From Protonemura montana (lineage: Eukaryota > Arthropoda > Insecta > Plecoptera > Nemouridae): a DNA stretch of 64,000 nt. The translations under genes and the position numbers were made by a program. Below, piece after piece: positions 44,001 through 59,000 of the stretch (the stretch's first letter is position 1; each line of letters begins with the position of its first letter). The notes beneath the pieces are model-generated. The model had not been told where the DNA came from and did not search any database. It saw only the letters and a program-made list of their open reading frames with translations. The stretch covers positions 8,928,001 to 8,992,000 of the forward strand of contig OX387612.1 of assembly GCA_947568835.1 (NCBI GenBank), written 5' to 3'.

Positions 44001-47000
44001 CAGCGCAGTTTTGCTTAACTTTCATCCCTCCAACCTCTCTCCCGAACAGAACTAGTCATGTGTATGATGGTCACCCATCCAATACCTGGCCCAGCGCAGT
44101 GTTGCTTTACTTCGGTGATCTCACGAGAACCGGTGTTTTCAACACGTCAAACCGTTCAGTGGTCACCCATCCAATACCTGACTCAGCGCAGAGTTGCTTA
44201 ACCTACTCTTGGTGTCCTCAGTGTGTGGCTGCGTTCGAGGAGATGCCCGGTGGCAGTTGGGACGTGGACAACGTCGTCGTCTTTACGCACGTCGACTCGT
44301 TCATCCAGCGCTGCGAGGACATGATCGAAGTCTGCAACTGCATGTCGTTGTTCGCACGGTAAGCCCATGCAGGAGGGCCGAATTGATTGATTAATTACTA
44401 GTGTTTATCGACGCACTATTTTGACAACGGGCCCTGTGGCACTGGTCTAATGGCGTTGGTAAATGAGTGGATGATGAAAAACCTAATCTAGCTTAGATAT
44501 ATCTTAGCTTATGACAAAACCCAGTTGAAAAAGTTTTTGTCAAAACTAGTGCTAAGGTCACATCAAGTAGACATGAGTCTAAAAACAACTATCTTAGCTT
44601 AGTTTGATGTCAGCTACTCGCCGCAGGTTTGATTTTGGTAACCCTACCGATGTGAGATCATGCCAATCTGTTACTTAAACTCCAGAATGGACGAGATGGA
44701 GGAGATCCCAAAGCCACGGTTTAGCGGTACACGAGGTCCCGAGTTCGAACTGATCTGTCACAACGTCGAGACCTACTTTAAGCAGAGTCTGCAAGACATC
44801 GAGAAGGTCATGGACACGATCCTGAACGTGGAAATTCCCTCCTGGTACCACGACATGAAGCGGTGAGTAATAGCGAGAATTGTTATTGTCTTCAGTGAAG
44901 ATTGTGGCACAATTGAAAAGGTAGCAGTCCTGTTGTCAAATTGATTGATTAATTTGTGGTGTTTAGCGACGCACTGTTTTGATAACTGGCCCTGCGGTAC
45001 TGGTCTAATGGCGTGAATGAGTGGATCTGGTGAATGAGTGGATGATGATGAGAATGATTATGAACCTAATCTAGCTTAAAAGGGAAGATGGGAAACCTAG
45101 TTCGGCATGTAGCCTACTCCTGTCGAAGACCAAGGGGACCACCGGCTTAACGTCCCTTCCGAAGGACGGTAAAACACGAACAACAGAATTCCTCTACAAA
45201 TCCATACTGTCGAGAGGTTGATAAGCAAGGCGAGTGAAGTTTGTTTCCAACACGCCAAACTGTTCGGTGCAGAGGAAATATGCCACGGCTTGGCTTCTAT
45301 GCCAGCTTGTACTGAACTAAACAAGTGTTGGCGGTTATGTATTTTTCCTGTCATAGGTCCTGGTTTAGTTTCCTGTTTCGAGATGTGTTTTTGAAAATAA
45401 TGCTTCAGGTTTAGGTTCTTGAAAAAAATGAACAAAAGTTCCAGTTTCTTGATTCTAATGCTCAGAAAACAAGTTGATTTACTTTTTATTTTTATTTTAT
45501 TTTTAGGAACACTAATTACCTCAAAAACTGGTGCCCAAACGGGTACTAGAACCCACGATCTAAACGCAAAGGCTCGTTTACAACGCGTGCAACAAACAGA
45601 CAAAATAATATTTTTGTTTTCGAAAAGCGTCAATCTGTTGCCAATAGTATGATGAGTCGCATAATTTTTTTTTCGTCGCGATCGGACAAGTGGTTTAGCC
45701 GATTAGTTGTATCCAGTAAGCCTAGATATAGACCTGAGTAAGCTCCCACTCCAATAGACCTGAGAAAGCACCCTCTCCAATAGACCTGAGTAAGCTCCCA
45801 CTCCAATAGACCTGAGTAAGCTCCCACTCCAATAGACCTGAGTAAGCTCCCACTTCAATATACCTGAGCAAGCTCCCACTCCAATAGACCTGAGTAAGCT
45901 CCCACTCCAATAGACCTGAGTAAGCTCTCACTCCAATAGACCTGAGTAAGCTCCCACTCCAATAGACCTGAGTAAGCTCCCACTCCAATAGACCTGAGTA
46001 AGCTTTCACTCCAATAGACCTGAGTAAGCTCCCACTCCAATAGACCTGAGTAAGCTCCCACTACAATAGACCTGAGTAAGCTCCCACTCCAATAGACCTG
46101 AGTAAGCTTTCACTCCAATAGACCTGAGTAAGCTCCCACTCCAATAGACCTGAGTAAGCTCCCACTCCAATAGACCTGAGTAAGCTCCCACTCCAATAGA
46201 CCTGAGTAAGCTCCCACTCCAACAGACCAGAGTAAGCTCCCGATACAACAGCCTTTACTCCAAATGACGAAAAGCTAAGAAAGACGTTTAACTTACATTG
46301 GTATTAAAAATCCAATAAAGAAACATTAATTTTTAATTTCAAACCCCATGATTGACCGAGATGACATGATTTGCTCAGGTTTCGACACGACGTCAAGAAC
46401 ATTGTCGGCATGATTGAGAAGCTCGTGCAAGAAGTGTTCCAGCAAGCGTGTGACCCGTGCGACGCTATAGATTCTCTACAAGCCATGTACTACTACGCTA
46501 AGTATCCGACGCTGAAACCGTTGTTTGAAAAGAAGACTGTAGACGTTTACATGTGGATAATAACAGAGATACAGGACACGCTGCGAGAGCTGCAGGTAAC
46601 GACAAGATTTGTGTACTCTGGTGATGGTTCTGGTTTTGATATGGACAGTTTTATTTTGAGTTTAAGTTATGTTAGGATCGATTTCACCAACATCACATTA
46701 AGCTTGGTTTTCGCGACTAAGACTTAAGATTTTATATTATCTGAATCAATGACATCTTGTTTAAGTTAAGCAAATTAATTAAGGCAACACAATATAGTTT
46801 TCAGCACGACGTTTTACTCAAAAAGGATTCTTCTACCCTAATTTTTTTTTTTTTTTAAATAGTTAAAAAAAAAAAACCCTCAAATACATAACAAATTCAA
46901 CTGGTTGCATAGAATAAGATATAGGCAATCGTTTACTTTTGTTAATTTATAGTAATTTTCTCTCTGGTCGCAGACAAACCCCGATTATCGCCATCACTTC

Positions 47001-50000
47001 ACTCCACGTTACGCCGGTAGGGTGCAGGACGCTCGCGCAAAGCACAGCTGGATCACCATGCAAGTCCAGGTAAGTCCAGATCAGGTCAAGTCCAGATCAG
47101 GTCAATTCCAGGTCAGTAACGTTACCCACTGCTACACCAAGAAGCTAAGTCAATCGTCCTGATTAAGTGAGTTATTAGTTGTGTTTGGCGGCGCACAGTT
47201 TTGATAACGGGCTCTGTGGCACTGGTCCAATGGCAGCAGTGAATGAGTGGATGATGATGAACCTAATTTAGCCGTGAAGGGAAGAGGGAAACCTAGTGAC
47301 GGCACGTAGCCAACTCCTGTTGAAGAGCACCAAGGGAATCACCGACTTAACGTCCTTTTCGAAGGACGGTACAGCGCGAACAACAGGATTTCTCCACAAA
47401 TCTATGCTGTCGAGAGATTGATAAGCAAGGCTAATGAAGTTGCTGTACTAAATTGCATCCCTCCAACCTCTCTCCCGAACAGAACTGTTCATGTATATGA
47501 TGGTCACCCATCCAACTGACCCAGCGCAGTGTTGCTTAACTTCAGTGATCTCACGAGAACTGGTGTTTCCAACACGTCAAACCGTTCAGTGGTCACCCAC
47601 CCAATACCTGAACCAGCGCAGTGTTGCTTAACTTCAGTGATTTCACAAGGATCAGTGCTTCCAACACGAAAAACCTTTTGGTTACAATTTTCTTCCGTCT
47701 AATTAGTCTATCTTCGTCCTCGTCTAACGAATATTGTTCTTGCAGCGCATGCAGGACGCCCAGTGGATGTCCAACAGAGAATACAGAGCCAAGGTGACGG
47801 AGCATTACACAAATCTCACCAAGCTTGTCACACAAATCGACGCAGAAATGCTTGCTGAGTGGAAAAACTCGATGATTTTGGCCTCTAAGTTTGAGCGACT
47901 GAATCGACCGCTTATGTGTCACTCGCACGCACGACGGGGACAGCTGGAGGTCAATGTGGACAGGTAGGGTAGCCAGCCAGTGGTTACTTTGGATAGCTGT
48001 TGTCTTAATGATCGTACTATTTCTTTGTTTTCGAGTTGAAAAGTGTGTTGGCAAAGATTGGGAATCGTGTGTAGCGGCGTTGATACTGAAATGACAGTGT
48101 TCTTATGTTTAAGAACTAAAGTGGTGCAATTTTGCAAAAACAGAATTGTAGTACGTTTACCTTTGTTGATTACACGCCATCGAGTTCTAATGATGAGATG
48201 GAACACTACAGTTGGTGCCCAGTGGTTGGGATAGAAATTGTGTCAATGTAACTTGAAATGAACGCACTGCAAAAAGTAAAATCTCGAAGAATCTAAAATT
48301 TTTTAACAAAGTTCCAATAGTCAACTCTCCTCGAAACCTGTCGCAGGACGATCTTCGATCTCTTGGACGAGACTCGCTTTTGGGAGCGTCTTCAAGTAGA
48401 CCTTCCCCCGATCGCCAAGCAGATGTACCCGATGAGTGTCAAGCTTAAGCGACTCTACATGCGCGTGCTCACAGTAGTGCAAGATTACAACCGATTGGTG
48501 GGGGGTGAGGAAATCAACACCACAATATACTCTAGACGATCTTGACCACGGAAGACCACGAAACTCACATATAAAAAGTCAATAGCTGCTTCACCTCATA
48601 CCATTGAATATGCTAGCCTAGCTGCACACCTCCATGCTTGCACCATGCCATTTACCTGGGCTTCCATTGAAGATGTCATCCCAGCTGTACACATCCATGC
48701 TTGCACCATGCCCTATACCTTGGTACACATGTCCCTGGCTCCTATTGAAGATGTCAACCCAGCTGTACACATCCATGCTTGCACCATGCCCTATACCTTG
48801 ACACACATGTCCCTGGCTCCCATTGAAGATGCCAACCTAGCTGTACACATCCATGCTTGCACCATGCCCTATACCTTGGCAAACATGTGCCTGGCTCCTA
48901 TTGAAGATGCCAACCTAGCTGAACACATCCATGCTTGCACCATGCCCTATACCTTGACACACATGTCCCTGGCTCCCATTGAAGATGCCAACCCAGCTGT
49001 ACACATCCATGCTTGCACCATGCCATATACCTTGGTATACATATCCCTGGCTCCTATTGAAGATGTCAACCCAGCTGTACACATCCATGCTTGCACCAAG
49101 CCATATACCGCTCTTTGCGTCCTCCTTGCAGAGTTGTCGGACGAGGAGCGAATGCTGTTCCAAAGACTGATTGAGGTGTGCGATAAGAAGATTGAGCCTG
49201 GAATGGGCAAGCTGCGCTGGGACACAGACGTCGCTGACGACTATATCATCGACTGTTGTACCACCACCAAAGAGGTAAGTCAACCAATACCTTCATCTAG
49301 AAATCTTAACATGAGTGCTTAAAATCATGTTTTTGATGTAATGCTAAAAGACTTTTTCTAACTTATTTGAGACAATTTCAATTGATGAGCACATTCTGTT
49401 GCAAGTACTTGAAATTTCTTTCGATGCAATGTGAAATTGCTGCCAATTTTACACCTGGATTTCATGACCGTCTTCCACGAATGCAATGCAAGAACTAATG
49501 ACGTTATTAGGTCTCAGAATATTCAATTCAATTGCCATATGTAGTGTCGATAAATGAGATTTGGACGTTGCATAATATTAATTGACTGAAAATGTGACTG
49601 ATTTGCTTGAAATTGTCTGTCGTTGTGTTTGCAGCTACAAGAGTTTGTCTTGGAGTATAAAGAGGCTTGCGCCGTCTACGTTCTCTCGTGTGAGAAAATC
49701 TGCGACAAGAAGCTAGTTGAGTTTCCACCCAACGAGCCGTTTGAACTCGACGAGCTTGATCACCTAATGCGAGTCAGCAGGTAAGTTTCATATGATGTGT
49801 CTAGACCCTTATTCTGTGCTCGTGGCATGCCAAGAGATATTGTTCATGAGCATGGTTCTTGACATAAGTGTTCTGGCTTGAGGTTAAATTTATGTGGGCA
49901 TTATCTCATAAATTTTGCTAAAACACTATCTTTTTTTTTTTTACATTTCCTGCAAAATCACGGCTTTTCTAAATAAAATCATAAGAAATCTGCTTAAAGA

Positions 50001-53000
50001 CAGTAAAGGATAGAAGCTCAAAATGGCGTATACCTAGTTTAAAATGAACTGTGAACGGATTATCAGTCAAACCATGAGTTGCTTAATACTTCTAGAACAA
50101 ATAAAATTGTTATAGTGGCCTTGAATAGATAAGTGACCTTGAAAGTGATTGAAAGGTCAACGACGCTGATGGAGATGCTGGAAGAGTACCAAAACCTGCA
50201 GCGGTGTCTTGGTCGCGTGAGAGATGGATTTGCCGGAAGCTTGCCTGGGGTAAGTGTGGGTAATATAATAATTGTAATCTTAGCCTTAAGTTACACTTAT
50301 GCCGTTTTATGAAACTACGCGCTCAAATATATTTATTGTTGATGTTTTGTTTTAAGCACATTTATAATTAAATTCAACTAAGCATAAATTCGCAGTTGAG
50401 AGTAAGATTAACACTAATTTTTTTATTAATAAAATAAATTTAACCATTTGAAGAGCTAAGCCAGTTCAGTAGTCATGTATTTCTTCACTTACCAATGGAC
50501 TTCAGCAAATAAAACAAACTGAAAAATTCTGGAAAAATTTCGACTGCTACCAGAAACCGAATGTTCCTAATCGTTGCCGGTGGTTGCAGATGATACCACA
50601 ATGGCGTCGCTTCCTGGTTCGATTGGACGACGTCCTCGAGGAGTCTCTGCGAATCTGCACGCGTAGCTCAATGCAAGTGATGCTCGACACACTGCATGGA
50701 CCCAGTACGACCGGTCCGGTGCCAATCATCAAGATACGCATGCACCTTTCAAAGAACCAGGCGAGTTCTTGTCATCATTGTTTCAGAGACAGTCTTAGGC
50801 GGGGCAGTGACCAATGTTAGCATCTGCAGTCCATGCTGTTGTCCAGCTCAAGACATGGCTTGCCAAACAAAGCTTGCAGCCCATGTTGTTGTCCAGCTTA
50901 AGACATGACTTGCTTAACAAAGCTTGCAGTCCATGCTGTTGTCCAGCTCAAGACATGGCTTGCCAAACAAAGCTTGCAGTCCATGCTGTTGTCCAGCTCA
51001 AGACATGGCTTGCCAAACAAAGCTTCCAGCCCATGCTGTTGTCCAGCTCAAGACATGGCTTGCCAAACAAAGCTTGCAGTCTATGCTGTTGTCCAGCTCA
51101 AGACATGGCTTGCCAAACAAAGCTTGCAGTCCATGCTGTTGTCCAGCTCAAGACATGGCTTGCCAAACAAAGCTTGCAGCCCATGTTGTTGTCCAGCTTA
51201 AGACATGACTTGCCAAACAAAGCTTGCAGTCCATGCTGTTGTCCAGCTCAAGACATGGCTTGCCAAACAAAGCTTCCAGCCCATGCTGTTGTCCAGCTCA
51301 AGACATGGCTTGCCAAACAAAGCTTGCAGCCCATGCTGTTGTCCAGCTCAAGACATGGCTTGCCAAACAAAGCTTGCAGTCCATGCTGTTGTCCAGCTCA
51401 AGATATGGCTCGCCAAATAAAGCTTGCAGACCATGCTGTTGTCGATGCACAAACAAGAGGTTTCTAGGTTATAATACTGTTGGACAACATACAATTATGT
51501 AATCACTATCTAATGCAGACCTGGTCCAGGGCAACTCAATCGCCCATCAATAACCTGACTCAGTTGGCTGTTATTTAACTTGGAGGTTGTCGCACAGATC
51601 ACCTTCAGCCCCAGCCTGATGGAGGTGGACAACTTTGTGGGTAGTGCCAAGCCCAACATAGTTGAGGGAATCGAGATGTTCCCTCGCGTCTACGAACGCT
51701 TCAAGATGGTGTTCAGTGACCGAGATCAGTTCCATCAAGTTATCAACAAGGACTCCAACTGTATTGAGCTGCAGAAGCAGTGCGATGATGGTGAGCTGTC
51801 GATCTGTGTTCATTGTTGCTGAACGAGATGTAGCATCATCTACATTATTATCTAATTAAATTGTTTCATTTTCACAATGTGAGATTACAGTAAAAGTCGA
51901 TCTGTTCTTGGAGTGTTTTTGAAAAAAATATCTTGGTTTACATTACGATTTAGAGAAGTAAAAGATTGATTTAAAACAATTTAAATTAAAGTTCCAACAA
52001 CAATCTGTTATCTGAATACATTTTATTTTTCATTTGAGCCGCAGGTAACATTAAAATATTTAAACAATCAACAAACACAAAAACGGAAACGGAAACGTGT
52101 AAAAATCAAGAAAATAATTAAAAATATTTTCTGGAAGTAAAATCATTGCTTCGCTCGTCTCGCTCATCCAATCTTTGAAACCAATTAAAGCATTTAGAAA
52201 TAAAAATTATGAATTCCATGCGTATAACTCAGGGCTTGAAAACGCTTAACTGAGTTTAACAAATGTTAGGCACAATTCAAGAGTTGTCCCTGGTTTGAGG
52301 GTCCATTTTGTTTCACCCCTCACAGAGATGGACGTCGTGATGGAGGAAATGTCAGTCTTCATCCGCGACTGGGATCCGTTCCGCGAGGTCTGGGAGATGA
52401 ACAAAGACCTGTTCATCTCACGCTATGAGAAAGCGATGCCAAGCGTCGAGACGTTCGATGAGGATATTTCTCAGTGAGTCAGAGACCAGGAGGGTGATTT
52501 GTAAATATATTCCATAAGAATGGAATGAAATGAAATCGTCAATTCGTTCAAATGCTAAAATTGGAAAAAATGAAGGCATCTCATTTCATTCCGATGTAAA
52601 AAATGAAACAGAACCACACTTCTGTCCAGTTGACGTTTCACAGACATTTAAGTTAACCTCCAGAAACTAACTCGCTTCTCTGCGTCCTATTGGGTGTTAC
52701 ACTGCCAAGCTTTAGTGTAAAATATTTTTTCATTTCAAAGTCACTGCGCTGAGTCAGGTATTGGATGGGTGACCATCATGCACATAACCAGTTCTGTTCG
52801 GGAGAGAGGTTGGTGGGATGAAAGTCAAGCAACACTGAGCTGGATCAGGTATTGGATGGGTGACCATCATACACATGACCAGTTCTGTTCGGGAGAAAGG
52901 TTGGAGGGATGAAAGTCAGCAGCAACTTTATTCATAGGCAGTTAAGTAGGTGGACTCGCTCTCTAGAAAGTAGAAAAGTTGTAAAAACGTACTAACGAGG

Positions 53001-56000
53001 ATTTTAAAATCTAAAACACCGTGACAAAATATCAACTTAGCACAGTTTTAAACAGTGCTATTTGAACGTTGGTACAACCGAACGGTTTGGCGTGTTGGAA
53101 ACACCGGTTCTCATGAGATCACCGAAGTTAAACAACACTGCGCTGAGTCAGGTATTGGATGGGTGTCCATCATACTCATGACCAGTTCTGTTCATAAGAG
53201 AGGTTGGAGGGACGAAAGTCAGTGCAGCAACTTCACTCATATGTTATTCAAAACCCTGTAAAGCCATTCATTCACAAGAGTACACAACTAGAGTTCCTTC
53301 TGTTTATTACAGTTACGTTCAAGTGGCTATCGACGTTCAACAGCTGGAGTCTAACACGGAGATTAGATTCTTGGTGATCAACAGCGACCAGCTGAAGATA
53401 GCCGTAATGCGTCACTGTTCTGAGTGGCAGGAAAGGTTGACCTCGCTGCTGGCCAGACTCACGGAACAGCGCGTGCTGGAGCACTTCCAATACACCTCCA
53501 GCAACATCGAGAGGTAGGAAACCTCACCGACCACTTGTTAAGGGAAACAAAGAGACCATTTACTGAATTACTTTCACATTTTTATTTCTTAAACTTGACT
53601 TGCATGCGTTTTCGCCTCTCGATATGCACTGATAACAGGTATGAAGTTCAAATTACATAATATTTTACTGTAAGCTTGTGATTTGACAATTTTTTTCCTT
53701 ACAGCGTATTTTGCACCGAAATTTCTGCAGGGATTTGAGTTTAATTAAGACAAATTTCAATTTGTTGTGGAGCTTCTGCGTGTGCTTTAACATTATGTTA
53801 CCGTTATCTAATTAAAAAGTATGTCTGTTGAAAAATTGCAATTTATGTTTACCAAGAAACTGTATTTGCTCGTAGTTGTCTCTGTAGAGGTTGATAAAAA
53901 AAATAAGACCATGTCATTCAAGTATCAAGAGAAGCCAATACCGAACGGTCAAGAGCGTAGAAGACACAATTCTGTAAATATTTTTATATATTATATAAAT
54001 ATACAAACCACTTGTTGTTGAGCACGCTGACAGCTAATTAACTGGAAAACAAAATGGACGCCATGTCTGCAACCTCTCTTCTACTTCTCAGCAAGGAAGC
54101 CATATTTAGCCAGAGACACATACCACCAAGCAACGACTCAAGCCACTTGACTAATGTCTTCTGTCTTCTAATTGCCTAATTGCCTTCTAATTGTCTAATT
54201 GCCTTAGACTTCTGCGAGAACCCGAAGACCTCCCCGAGCTGGCCATCAGCGTCAACCTTCACGAGGAACTGACGGCTGAAGTGCCCGAACGCGAGGCAGA
54301 ACTTCCCCTAGCAAAGGACATGCTGCGAGTGCTAAACTTTTACCAGCAAACGCTGATGCCTGAGATTTTGGACAAGCTGGCAATCATGGAGGCCGACTGG
54401 CAGGACTACCTGGCTGTTCTGGACGAAACCGAGAAGACCATAATCAAGAATAAGGTAGGGTTACCCTCACTCTGTTTTGACAACGAGCCATGTGGCACTG
54501 GTTTAATGAGGTCGGTGAATAAGTTGATAATGATGAGGATGATGATAGCCTATAAAAGAGAAGAGGAAACTTGGTGCCGGCACGTAGCCTACACCTGTCG
54601 TAGAAAGGCAAGCAAACCACCGGTGTAACGTTCTTTTTCAAAGGACGGAACAACGTGAATAATAGGATTTATTCTTAAATCTATGCTGTCGAGAGGTTAA
54701 TAAGCAAGGCGAGTGAAGTTTTTGTACTAACTTTCATCCTTACAACCTCTCTCCTAAACAAAACTGATCAATACGAGACCCTGCGCAGTGTTGCTTAACT
54801 TCAGTGATCTCACGAAGACCGGTGTTTCCAATACGATAAATCGTTCCGTTCAAAGCTAGCGACGCATTGCAGAAATAAACCTCAAGAACAGCATTTAAAC
54901 ATCAGGCGTTTTGTTGTAAACGAAGTACTGTGACCTTGCACTTTACCAGAAGTTTTGCGTTCCGCTATGCAGGAGAAGTTCCGGACCGGCTTGATTGGCG
55001 CTGCCAAGGTTCTGGAGACCAACGCGGCCGACACCTGGAACAAATACCAACTGCAAGGACCGTTCAGTTCGGCCTGGGCACCGGTCGAGGCGCTGGAGTA
55101 CCTCAAGGATCTGCGTGCACAGCTCGAGGAATATCGCAGACAGGTGAGTAGACAGAGTGGTAAGACATAGTCTGAAAACTAAACGGAGTTTTTTTGTATC
55201 ATTGCTTTAACTCTCTTGCATCTTTTTTGTTTATAAACTTTAAAATAGATTATGAGATCTGGTAAATGGAATATGCAGTCTAGCTATGCTGCGAAATTTT
55301 TAAATATCATGCTGTTAAAAAATTTTATGGTTATATTGAAAGACCTTCATGGACATTTTCGACTTGTTGTTAATGCAAGATTTGGCAAACTCATATCGAG
55401 GGTTGTATCTGATTATTCGACTCCATCATGCGCCTCTTCGATGATACAGCATGACTTTTGTTGTTATCAAAATCTTAAGAAAAATAACCCAACGAACAAA
55501 AAAATAACTGGATACAAAATGCAATAGACAGTCCTCTCCAAGGTGAAAAGGTGGCCAAATTTGATGTGGCATTTATTAATTAAATTCTGCCGTGAAAAGT
55601 GGTGCAACTTATAATCAAATTCAATTTTCTTAGCGTCACTCTATCTACTTTTTATTATTTCTAATTGTTTTTTTTTTGCAAAAAACGGTGGTCATCAAAG
55701 AAAATAAGTGAGAAATCTGAGTGTGTATCGTCACCTCCTTGTCTGTTTGCAATATACCAGGAGGCACAACTAAGCGAAGACCTGAAGTTGTTCAACGTAA
55801 CGCTTCCTGTCAACCAAGACCTGTTGCGACTGGAACGCGACCTCGAGGCATTGGAAGTTGTCTGGGAGCTCGCCTATGAGTGGGAGCTGGCCTGGGCCTC
55901 GTACAAAACCGGAGGCTTCTGGACCATCGAGACAGAGGAGATGGAAATCACGGTAAGCTGGTTTGGTTTAGTCCTAGGATCGTACCATAGGGTTTGTATG

Positions 56001-59000
56001 CGTTGGAAGTCTGGGAGCTCGCCCAGGAGTGAAAGATTCTTGGTAACTTGTTACACATGCTCAGTAGAAATTTTAACATTTTTACTGTGACGCTGACTTA
56101 CCTGCAAAACCGAAAGTCTTAGTGAGTTTAAAATATCTGCCTCTCTGTTGATCCTTGTATTTCACCGAATAGATTGGAGTGTTAAAAAAAACCGATCCTC
56201 ATGAGATCACCGAAGTTAAGCCACAATGTTCTGGGTCAGGTATTGGATGGGTGACCATCATACACATGACCAGTTCTGTTCGGTAGAGAGGTTGGAGGGA
56301 TGAAAATTAGTACAGCAACTTTATTCACCTTGCTTTAAAACCTTTCGACAGCATTTATTTGTGAATTGGAATCCTGTTATTCGCGTTGTACCATCCTTCA
56401 AAAGGTGCGATAAGCCAGTGATCCTCTTCGTGCTCTTCGACAGGAGTAGGCTACGTGACAGCACTGTGTTTTACCTCCTCTATTCTAGCTAGGTTAGGTT
56501 TATCAACATTTTCATCATCATCCACTCAATCACCGACGCCATTAGACCAGTGCCACTGAGCCAGATGTCAAAATAGTGCGTCTTTAAACATAATAATCAA
56601 TCAATCAACCTTGTGCGTGCACGCAGGCGCAAACGCTGTTCCGCAAGCTGACGCGACTGTCTCGGGAACTCAAGGACAAGAACTGGGAGATCGTTGGTTA
56701 CACGCGCCAGCTGGTGGACGAGTTCCGAAGAACTTTGCCGTTGATCGCCGACCTGAAGAACACGTCGTTGAGAGACAGGCACTGGGAACGTGTCAAAAAA
56801 GCGATGAACACGTGAGTTATATAGCGTTTCGAATAATTGGGAAGTTTTGTAGAATTTGTCCGGGTTATGTGAGATGCACTCATCGTTTTTGACTTTTTGG
56901 GTTATTGTTACAAGATGGCTGTAAGATCTACGATTTATTACGTTCATTTGTTTGAATTTGATCTGCAGCCAGCTTTGGACTGTTCTGTGAAGGTGAAGCC
57001 ATCGTCAATCTGAAGGGTGTAAAAGAAAATTAATTTTAGAGCAGTGAATAGAAAACCTTTGTTTTAAAAAATATTGAACAAACATACAAAATTTCTGCTA
57101 GTCGTAAATTGCCAAATCTGATTGCACGAATCACGTTGTTATTTAGCAACAGAAATACTGTGAAGAGATTTAGTTATAATTTGTCCAGAATAATGCAATT
57201 GGGGCAACTTTAAAGCCCTAAGAAAGTTATAACAAAGAATTATACCTTGCTTTCCCATCATATATATATACATAAAAAAAGAAAATAGTCTTTAATTTTT
57301 TCCTGGATTCTGGTCCACATTTGGTTTTAATTCTATTTAATTAAAAATGTCCATACCAATATAATACTAGCATACACTAATATCCTTCGCAAAGTCATAC
57401 TGCTTTATTTTTTTCTGTTAAAATCGAAGAAAATTAATCAAAAGGTAGTGTTTCTGTCGACTTATTCTTGGAGTGGTCACAATATTGGCTTCACTGTCCG
57501 GCAGAAGTATGTCAAGCCAAGATAATCACAGTGCATGTTGTAGCCAAATACACTATGCGTTTCTAAAAACCACCAAAACACTTTCGCAGGCTTTATTTTT
57601 GGTAAAATTAAGTTTGCTTTGCTGAACGTAATAATACGGGCAATTATTACACAAAAACGAACAAATTTGCACTTACTTGGCTTATTTTTAACATATTGTG
57701 CATGTAGCCAATTATAGAATTAGTTGACTTTCGATGGAGGGTCGTCAAATGTGTAAAAAAAGTGCATGACCAACGGTGAGAATGCAAAAACATATTTTCA
57801 GTACAATTGGTGCCCAAAAGTGGGGTTTTATTATTTACCCCACAATTCGTGCCCAAAATTATTTTTTATTTTTGTATTGAGACCTAAACTGTTGCCCAGA
57901 AGTGAGATTTTATTATTAACTCTACAATTGTTCGCCAAATGTGGCACCTAAGAATACTTTGGGCTGTGCTGTGCGAACAAATAATTGATACCAGCAAAAT
58001 TTTAACCAAGAAGAAACTAGAAAACAATCGTACTTTTAAATGTTGATTTCCAATCAGTGCAAACCGTTCTCTGTCAGATACTTTGACCACAATTCCCCCG
58101 ACTTCACTCTGGAGGCCATCATCTCAATGAACATGCAAGAGTGGGCCGAAGACATCTCTGAGATCTCCAACGCGGCCACCATGGAGCTCTCCATCGAGAA
58201 CGGCATCAAAGCTATCGCCCTTACATGGAAAGACATCAACCTTGACATGACGCAGCATAAGGACAAACCAATGTTCCGGTGAGATGATCCTTCACAAGGA
58301 CAAAACAATCTTGCACTGCTTTGTTCCTTCCCGTGGAAAATTTGCAATATTTTGAAGGCCTTTCCAAAGACAGCCACTGTTGAGGCTAAGGCATAGATTA
58401 ACATAGGTAAAATCGGATGCATAATTGCCAAGTGTTATTTCTTTTGTTAATCATCATTCTCACCCAATCATTCACCGACGTCATAAGACCAGTCCAAGGA
58501 GACTGGAACCTTGTTCGTATCTTGTTCGTACAAAGGAAAGGGCACTTGTATTAAATGTTGGCTACCAAAAGAGTAGGACGAGATTCCAGTCACCTTGGTG
58601 TAGTGCCACAGGGATTATAAAACATAATGGCGCCAAAAACTGCATTATTTAAATCTTTTATACCACAACAACAAAACCTTCTGGGGTAAGTAAAATCTAA
58701 ACTCATTTTTAAACAGTTTGAAGTACTAGTTTCTGTGAGCGTTACCTTCCTAAAGTCTCTTTTTCGGTGTTTCTGTCTACAGATTGAAGGCGGTAGACGA
58801 CATTTTCCAGGTGCTCGAAGAAAACCAGATGGCATTGTCGGCGATGAAGTCAACGAGGTAAGTAAACAGCGCCAATTTCCAGTCAAAGTCTTGTTATTCA
58901 CAGAGAATATCTTGTGATGACGGGCTTTTGGAATGAATTGCTGGTTTTTATGGTAACCCTAAAATACTGTGTCAGTTACGGTTTGACTAAAGTTAAGGTT

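Noticed and set aside
50814-51502. 217-codon Cys-rich open frame
   Set aside because: It is the translation of the 50-bp minisatellite within DNAH2 intron 19.
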